Of a DNA stretch of 64,000 nt, positions 59,402 through 64,000 are shown piece after piece. Within the stretch, counting starts at the first letter, position 1. The number at the start of each line of letters is the position of its first letter. This stretch comes from Autumnicola lenta (GTDB lineage: Bacteria; Bacteroidota; Bacteroidia; Flavobacteriales; Flavobacteriaceae), in NCBI RefSeq assembly GCF_031846515.1, contig NZ_JAVRHO010000010.1, positions 79,065-143,064 of the forward strand, given 5' to 3'. The notes beneath the pieces are model-generated. The model worked only from the letters and a program-made list of their open reading frames with translations. It did no database searches and was not told where the DNA came from. The position numbers and the translations under genes are program-made.

Positions 59402-60100
59402 TTACCTGCTCATCACTTCCTTTCGCTCATCGCTCTCCACCATGCCATCTTTAAGACGAATAATACGATGTGCATGTTCTGCAATATCTTCTTCGTGAGT
59501 TACCAGGATTACCGTATTGCCTGCAGCATGAATTTCATCAAAAAGGTGCATAATTTCTACTGAAGTTTTGGAATCCAGGTTACCTGTAGGTTCATCGGCA
59601 AGGATTATGGAGGGTTTATTAACCAGGGCGCGGCCAACGGCAACACGCTGTCTTTGTCCGCCGGAAAGCTGATTCGGCTTGTGATCCATGCGATCCCCGA
59701 GGCCTACGTTGGTAAGGACTTCTTTGGCTCTCACAATTCTGTCAGATTTTGAGTAACCGGCGTAAACCATAGGAAGTGCAACATTATCCAGAGCAGTAGT
59801 ACGCGGTAATAGGTTAAAGGTCTGAAAAACAAACCCAATTTCTTTGTTCCGCACTTCAGCAAGTTCATCATCGGTCATCTTGCTCACATCTTTTCCGTTC
59901 AGGATATAAGATCCCGAAGTTGGAGTATCAAGACATCCCAGCAAATTCATGAGAGTGGATTTACCTGATCCTGAAGGTCCCATAAAAGCGACATATTCTC
60001 CGCGCTCTATGTTGAGGTCTATTCCCTTAAGAACTTTTACAGTTTCCTGACCCAGCGGGAAATCCCTGGTGATATTGGTAATTTCAATGACTCTGCTCAT
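59402..60100 (-). CDS. ABC transporter ATP-binding protein (LolD/MacB-like)
   Basis: A 232-residue ATPase with Walker A GPSGSGKST (about 43-51), FVFQTFNLLPRTTALDNVALPM, signature LSGGQRQRVAVGRAL, Walker B IILADEPTGNLDS and TH-loop VTHEEDI. These are hallmarks of the LolCDE/MacB class of mechanotransmission transporters. The ATG at 60098-60100 gives a normal start (MSRVIEITNI). The permease is not in the window on this strand. Confidence 0.92.
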   Translation of the reverse strand: MSRVIEITNITRDFPLGQETVKVLKGIDLNIERGEYVAFMGPSGSGKSTLMNLLGCLDTPTSGSYILNGKDVSKMTDDELAEVRNKEIGFVFQTFNLLPRTTALDNVALPMVYAGYSKSDRIVRAKEVLTNVGLGDRMDHKPNQLSGGQRQRVAVGRALVNKPSIILADEPTGNLDSKTSVEIMHLFDEIHAAGNTVILVTHEEDIAEHAHRIIRLKDGMVESDERKEVMSR

Positions 60101-60277
60101 TTGTAAAGCTATTTTCACAGGATAAGACGCAAGTTAACGACATTTGTTACAATTGTACAATCTTTATGGTGAAGAGTGAAGGAGGAAAAGAGGTAAAGAG
60201 TGAAATTCGAGGCAGAAGGTGGAGCGGGAGAATCCTCTCCGTGCTTTTAACGTAAAAAGAAACTTTTTGACTTATTT

Positions 60278-60302
60278 AGCCTACAGCCTACAGCCTAAAG
60301 TC
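60278..60302. repeat. Heptamer tract (AGCCTAC)n overlapping the methyltransferase stop
   Basis: AGCCTAC, AGCCTAC, AGCCTAA, AGTCTAA in 7-bp period across the end of the next gene, so that its last codons derive partly from the tract. A related degenerate tract (GTGAAGA/GTGAAGG) is at about 60171-60185. Confidence 0.65.
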
Positions 60303-61224
60303 TAATAACAAAATGTTGCTTTGCCTGTTCTTTTCTGAAGAAAATAAGGCCCCAATAGAAAGTGTCGATAGAAACCGTGACGTCAGGATGGTTTTTGATT
60401 TCTTCCCAGGCTTCTTCCATTTGCGGCGACCAGTGGATGTCGTCAAAAACAAAAACCGAATTGTTTTCAGCAGTAGGTAACAGCCTATGGAAATAATCTA
60501 AAGTCGGCTGTTTCTGATGATTTCCATCGAAGAAAACCAAGTCGTATTTTTGTAGTTTATAGTTCGTAGTTTTTAGTTCGTGGTTTTTGGTTTTTTGTTC
60601 GTAGTTTGTAGTTCGTAGTTTATAGTTTGTTTCTCCATTTGCCACTCTCCACTCTCTTGTCTCTTGTTTCTTGTCTCTAGCATCTTTTCTTTCTTCACTT
60701 TCCACGCTCCACTCTTCACTCTCCACTTCCTCCAGCGCATCCTCAAATTTGCCAATTTTCAGCACAATATTATCTAATCCGAAGTTTTCAAATTGCTGTT
60801 GGGCGATATTTGCCGTTTTCGGGCAGCCTTCTAAAGTCAGCACCTTAACATCTTTGTTTGCAGCCATTGCTGAAGTTGCTATACCCAGCGAAGTTCCCAA
60901 TTCCAGCACATTTTTACATTCAAGATAGTTCACCAGTCGGTAGAGTAACTTTGCACGCTTTCCTGAAATCCCCGCATTCTTTGCCACTGCCGAAATTTTT
61001 CGTTTATCGGACTTAAATACCCTGCTTCCGGCACCAAAGTCGGTTACTTTAATATAATTGTCATTTTTCAGTAAACTTCTTCGGAAGGATTTCAGAAGAT
61101 CATACGCCGGATATTTTTTTCTGTCGTAAAAGCATTTTGTCACCAGTTCATATACAAAAGGGGAGTGGAGCCCGTGTTGGTTTTGGCTTTTCAGGAGGAA
61201 TTTTATGTAGGAAACGAGTATCAC
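60295..61224 (-). CDS. O-methyltransferase-like protein interrupted in frame by a heptamer-repeat insertion
   Basis: A 309-residue SAM-dependent methyltransferase-type protein: QHGLHSPFVYELVTKCFYDRKKYP at the start, LLYRLVNYLECKNVLELGTSLGIATSAMA (motif I), VLTLEGCPKTANIAQQQF, then DLVFFDGNHQKQPTLDYF and NSVFVFDDIHWSPQMEEAW. It resembles the class I O-methyltransferase/TylF-like group. Between LEEVE and KYDLVFF there are about 60 extra residues (roughly 167-226) coded by 7-bp-period DNA (60546-60728). They contain the 7-residue peptide repeats TTNYKLR, TTNYEQK, TKNHELK, TTNYKLQ. The start is a GTG (61222-61224). Whether the enzyme is active is unknown. Confidence 0.8.
   Translation of the reverse strand: MILVSYIKFLLKSQNQHGLHSPFVYELVTKCFYDRKKYPAYDLLKSFRRSLLKNDNYIKVTDFGAGSRVFKSDKRKISAVAKNAGISGKRAKLLYRLVNYLECKNVLELGTSLGIATSAMAANKDVKVLTLEGCPKTANIAQQQFENFGLDNIVLKIGKFEDALEEVESEEWSVESEERKDARDKKQETREWRVANGETNYKLRTTNYEQKTKNHELKTTNYKLQKYDLVFFDGNHQKQPTLDYFHRLLPTAENNSVFVFDDIHWSPQMEEAWEEIKNHPDVTVSIDTFYWGLIFFRKEQAKQHFVIRL
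60546..60728. repeat. Heptamer-periodic insertion inside the methyltransferase gene
   Basis: On the plus strand 60551-60627 parses into eleven heptamers (TAGTTTA, TAGTTCG, TAGTTTT, TAGTTCG, TGGTTTT and so on to TAGTTTG). The rest, to about 60728, parses into (CACTCTC)/(TTGTCTC)/(CACTTTC)-like heptamers. The total of about 183 bases, close to 26 heptamers, keeps the frame. Confidence 0.85.
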
Positions 61225-61278
61225 TCTTACCAGTTTGTAGTTTAGCGTTTATTGTTCATGGTTTCTTTATTCCTGAAT

Positions 61279-61683
61279 CTAATCCTGATCTGGTTTTTTA
61301 TATTTTAAGCCCTTATATTCAGACTTCCGCAGATAAAACATAAACGCACCTATCTTATTTTCAGCTTTGGTGCAATCTGCTTCTAGTTCTTCATATTGTT
61401 CGTCACTAATAAGGTTTTTGTCCCGTGCGCGATATAATTGGGATTTTAATTCAGCGGTAGATCCTTTTGAATAACTTAAAAAATTGTGGAATTCCTGATT
61501 TCCCCCGCGGCCGTAACCTTCAGCAATATTGTCCATAATGGAACCGGAACTACGTTCCATTTGGTTTCGAAGTGAATAGTTTTTTCCTAATGAAGTTTCA
61601 TTAAATAAAATTTCTACTTTCTGGCAGATAATTTTGGCTAATTGCCATGCTTCAATGTCTTCAAATTTTTCGATTTTGGCCAT
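61279..61683 (-). CDS. Four-helix bundle protein (23S rRNA-intervening-sequence family)
   Basis: A 134-residue helical protein with the S23/IVP family pattern: FEDIEAWQLAKIICQKVEILF, YSLRNQMERSSGSIMDNIAEGYGRGGNQEFHNFLSYSKGSTAEL and a fourth helix near the end (CTKAENKIGAFMFYL). These small pentameric proteins are coded by rRNA intervening sequences in some bacteria and by free genes in many Bacteroidota; function is unknown. An (AAACACC)8 tract lies 20 bases before its start. Confidence 0.9.
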   Translation of the reverse strand: MAKIEKFEDIEAWQLAKIICQKVEILFNETSLGKNYSLRNQMERSSGSIMDNIAEGYGRGGNQEFHNFLSYSKGSTAELKSQLYRARDKNLISDEQYEELEADCTKAENKIGAFMFYLRKSEYKGLKYKKPDQD

Positions 61684-61703
61684 TATAATATTTTTTACTT
61701 TTT

Positions 61704-61759
61704 AAACACCAAACACCAAACACCAAACACCAAACACCAAACACCAAACACCAAACACT
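61704..61759. repeat. Heptanucleotide tandem repeat (AAACACC)8
   Basis: Seven perfect AAACACC units and a final AAACACT. On the minus strand they read GGTGTTT and lie 20-76 bases upstream of the four-helix gene start, where a promoter or leader would be. Confidence 0.95.
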
Positions 61760-61766
61760 AAACTTA

Positions 61767-61797
61767 CTCTTCACTCTCCACTCTCCACTCTCCACTA
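61767..61797. repeat. Heptamer tract (ACTCTCC)3 plus flanks
   Basis: TTCACTCTCC followed by two more ACTCTCC and ACTAAAT, directly after the ABC-F stop at 61801 (minus strand) and close to the AAACACC array. Confidence 0.8.
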
Positions 61798-61800
61798 AAT

Positions 61801-63675
61801 TCACATTCCCCCCTTCTCCATCAACTCAAACCATCTTTGGGTTTTTTCTTCTATTTTTTTTTCAACATCTTTTAACTTCAGAGAGGTTTTGTCGACTTCT
61901 TCGCCGCTTAGATCCTTCAGGAATTCCTTCTGAATTTCTTCTTTCTTTTTTTCCAGTTTGGCAATTTCTTTCTCCAGTCTGCCGTATTCCTTCTGCTCGT
62001 TGTAAGTTAGTTTAGATCCTGTAGAATTCTTCTTCCAGTCGCTTTTGTCCTGTTTGGCTTCAGCTTTTTCTGTAGAAGATTCAGTATCCTGGGCAGCGCT
62101 TTCCTCATAGCTCCTGTAGTCGGTATAGTTTCCGGGGAAATCTTCGACTTCAGCATCGCCTTTAAAGACAAAGAGGTGATCCACAATTTTATCCATAAAA
62201 TACCTGTCGTGAGAAACGACAATTACGCAGCCGGGGAAATCCAGAAGAAAACTTTCCAGCACGTTTAGAGTCACGATATCAAGGTCGTTGGTAGGTTCAT
62301 CCAGGATGAGGAAGTTGGGATTCTGAATAAGCACAGTACATAGATAAAGCCGCTTCTTTTCGCCTCCGCTGAGTTTTTCCACAAAATCGTACTGCTTCTT
62401 ACGGTCGAATAAAAAACGTTCCAAAAGTTGCTGAGCTGAAATCTGTTTTCCTTTCTTCAGCGGAATAAAATCCCCAAACTCACGAATTACATCGATAACT
62501 TTTTGCCCCGGTTTGATTTTTATACCACGCTGAGTGTAATATCCGAACTTGATGGTGTCGCCAATCACTACTTTTCCGGAATCTGGTTCCATCTGGCCGG
62601 TAAGGATATTCAGGAATGTAGATTTCCCTGTTCCATTCTTTCCGATTATTCCCAGTCGCTCGCCTCGCTGAAAGTTGTAATCCAGATTTTTAAAAAGTTG
62701 CTTTCCGCCGAGTTCTTTAGAAAGTTTATGGATCTCCACAATTTTACTTCCCATTCTTTCCATGTTGATCTCCAGCTGAACAGTATGATCGTTCCTGCGC
62801 TTGCTCGCTTTTTCTTTGATCTCATGAAAATCATCAATCCGTGACTTGGACTTGGTAGTACGTGCTTTGGGTTGCCGGCGCATCCAGTCCAGTTCCTTCT
62901 TAAAAAGCTGCTTGGCTTTATCGGTATTCGTCTGTTCCTGTTCTACCCTGGATTCTTTTTTGTCCAGGTAATAGGAGTAATTCCCCTTGTAAGTATAAAG
63001 TTGCCCATCTTCCAGTTCCACAATTTCGTTACAAACTCTTTCAAGAAAATAACGGTCGTGGGTAACCATAAAAATGGTGAAATTTTCCTTTTTGAAATAT
63101 GCTTCCAGCCACTCGATCATATCTAAATCGAGGTGGTTGGTGGGCTCATCCATGATAATAAAATCAGGTTTATGCAGGAGCATATTTGCCAGCGCGAGAC
63201 GTTTTTTTTGTCCGCCGGAAAGATGCTTTACTTCCTTGGAAAGATCTTCAAGTTTAAGCTTGGAGAGGATCTGCTTGTACTGGGTTTCAAAATCCCATGC
63301 CTGGGCAGCATCCATTTCTTCAAAAGCCTTTTGATAGGCATCGGCATCTTCAGGATTTTTTAAAGCCTTTTCATAGCGGTCAATAATCCTTAGGGTTTCA
63401 TTTTCTGAAGAAAATATCGTTTGCTCTACAGTGAGATGCGGATCAAGGTCCGGCTCCTGCGGAAGAAATGCCGTTGTAATGTCTTTGCGATAAACGACCT
63501 GGCCATCATCGGGCGCATCGAATCCTGCAAGAATGTTGAGGAGGGAAGTTTTTCCCGTTCCGTTTTTGGCGACAAAACCTACTTTTTGACCTTCATTTAT
63601 TCCGAAGGAAATTCCTTCAAAAAGTCCGCGTTCGCCGTATGATTTTGATATGTTTTCAACTGAAAGATAGTTCAC
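61801..63675 (-). CDS. ABC-F family ATPase (Uup/EttA-like)
   Basis: A 624-residue soluble protein with two ABC domains and no membrane part. It has Walker A KNGTGKTS (first) and KNGTGKST (second), LSGGQKKRLALANMLL and LSGGEKKRLYLCTVLI signatures, FIIMDEPTNHLD and FLILDEPTNDLD, and a basic linker (about 240-300) between them. A C-terminal coiled coil (about 550-624, EYGRLEKEIAKLEKKKEEIQKEFL) fits the Uup subgroup. ABC-F proteins act at the ribosome or in DNA branch handling; no resistance role is implied. The start is a GTG (63673-63675). Confidence 0.94.
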   Translation of the reverse strand: MNYLSVENISKSYGERGLFEGISFGINEGQKVGFVAKNGTGKTSLLNILAGFDAPDDGQVVYRKDITTAFLPQEPDLDPHLTVEQTIFSSENETLRIIDRYEKALKNPEDADAYQKAFEEMDAAQAWDFETQYKQILSKLKLEDLSKEVKHLSGGQKKRLALANMLLHKPDFIIMDEPTNHLDLDMIEWLEAYFKKENFTIFMVTHDRYFLERVCNEIVELEDGQLYTYKGNYSYYLDKKESRVEQEQTNTDKAKQLFKKELDWMRRQPKARTTKSKSRIDDFHEIKEKASKRRNDHTVQLEINMERMGSKIVEIHKLSKELGGKQLFKNLDYNFQRGERLGIIGKNGTGKSTFLNILTGQMEPDSGKVVIGDTIKFGYYTQRGIKIKPGQKVIDVIREFGDFIPLKKGKQISAQQLLERFLFDRKKQYDFVEKLSGGEKKRLYLCTVLIQNPNFLILDEPTNDLDIVTLNVLESFLLDFPGCVIVVSHDRYFMDKIVDHLFVFKGDAEVEDFPGNYTDYRSYEESAAQDTESSTEKAEAKQDKSDWKKNSTGSKLTYNEQKEYGRLEKEIAKLEKKKEEIQKEFLKDLSGEEVDKTSLKLKDVEKKIEEKTQRWFELMEKGGM

Positions 63676-63754
63676 GTAATATATTTTGCTGTAAAATTAG
63701 ATTGATTAGTCGGAAATCCTTTCAATAAAGCGAGAAATTTGTTTCAGAGTAAAT

Positions 63755-63820
63755 AGTGAAGAGTGAAGAGTGAAGAGTGAAGAGTGAAGAGTGGAAAGTG
63801 GAAAGTGGAAAGTGGAAAGT
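63755..63820. repeat. Heptamer tract (AGTGAAG)5(AGTGGAA)4
   Basis: Five AGTGAAG units are followed by four AGTGGAA units. The unit sequence changes midway while the 7-bp period is kept. Confidence 0.95.
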
Positions 63821-63863
63821 GAGTGGTTCAGCCTTGCAGGACTAACCGGATACTACCAAAGTT

Positions 63864-63913
63864 CCTTCCCTTTTTTCAAGGGAAGGTGGCTTTGTCAGCC
63901 AGAGGCTGATAAA
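63864..63913. repeat. Compound hairpin of the CCTTCCCTT type
   Basis: CCTTCCCTT/AAGGGAAGG (63864-63872 and 63878-63886) followed by TTTGTCAGCC/GGCTGATAAA (63891-63900 and 63904-63913, one G-U). It resembles the hairpins of the array at 53.5 kb and is probably a dispersed element. Confidence 0.65.
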
Positions 63914-64000
63914 GTCGGAAGGGTAAAAAAACACTATTCTAATAACCTGAGTTCGATTAATAATATGGAGTAAAAAAGGAATAAAAATAGGTGGATTATT

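Larger units (their letters stand above)
63676..64000. other. Non-coding end of the window, repeat-rich
   Basis: 325 bases with no gene: the heptamer tract (63755-63820), the compound hairpin (63864-63913) and an AT-rich end. The promoter of the ABC-F gene should lie at 63680-63750 on the minus strand but no clear consensus was found. Confidence 0.5.

Noticed and set aside
60573..60755. Second open minus-strand frame across the heptamer insertion
   Set aside because: A 7-bp repeat without stop codons is open in more than one frame; only the frame continuous with methyltransferase motifs is credible.

Overview
The window comes from the chromosome of a member of the Bacteroidota, most probably a marine or halotolerant Flavobacteriaceae of the Gramella/Salegentibacter/Salinimicrobium type. 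The evidence is the set of family-specific genes (Bacteroidota-type curli operon, glutamine synthetase III, DUF6435/Lacal_2735, DUF4197, DUF2795, MnmD, fused isobutyryl-CoA mutase, SecA with an enlarged PPXD), AT-rich spacers, little use of Shine-Dalgarno sites, and several promoters with the TAnnTTTG -7 element. No rRNA, tRNA, CRISPR array, phage or transposase was seen.

Layout. 1-132 is the end of a glutamine synthetase III gene. 757-6297 is a complete six-gene curli operon (csgA-like, csgB-like, a CsgC/CsgH-like domain fused to CsgE, csgF, csgG with an extra C-terminal barrel-like domain, and a lipoprotein with a predicted beta-propeller). 6.4-13.5 kb holds purM, a small ABC module, prfA, pyrF, a BtuF-like protein and purU. 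13.6-17.1 kb is icmF. 17.2-23 kb has marC, an Lrp regulator, a methyltransferase, a hydrolase-like secreted protein and an MFS transporter. 23.5-26.4 kb is a nitrogen operon, glnK-amtB-porin. 26.7-33.5 kb has crcB, an SRPBCC/GyrI protein, a MazG-like hydrolase, ilvE, a decayed DUF4920 gene, mnmD and yceI. 33.6-43.9 kb has grpE-dnaJ, an ABC-2 exporter, mscS, a sigma-54 activator, ppk2 and an M28 peptidase. 44.8-53.4 kb has a MATE exporter, PAP2, meaB, ohr, DUF2911 and an ECF sigma/anti-sigma/DUF4097 operon. 54-63.7 kb has secA, an adenosyltransferase, a toxin-antitoxin pair, a LolD-like ATPase, a methyltransferase with a repeat insertion, a four-helix protein and an ABC-F ATPase.

Themes. B12 chemistry recurs at four separate loci (icmF, meaB, the PduO-type adenosyltransferase, the BtuF-like protein). 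Nitrogen assimilation is represented by GS III, P-II, AmtB and a partner porin. The most unusual content is non-coding repeat DNA: (i) a family of tandem repeats of unrelated sequence but always 7-bp period, one of which lies in frame inside a methyltransferase gene and produces 7-residue peptide repeats; (ii) a dispersed core close to AAAATGGCAATTATCG that recurs in two tandem arrays (about 107-bp and about 92-bp periods), in a terminator hairpin, in spacers and in the linker of a lipoprotein gene.

Limits. All calls are from reading the sequence; no alignments, structure predictions or database searches were run. Family names are from recalled motifs, and transcription signals are pattern matches only.
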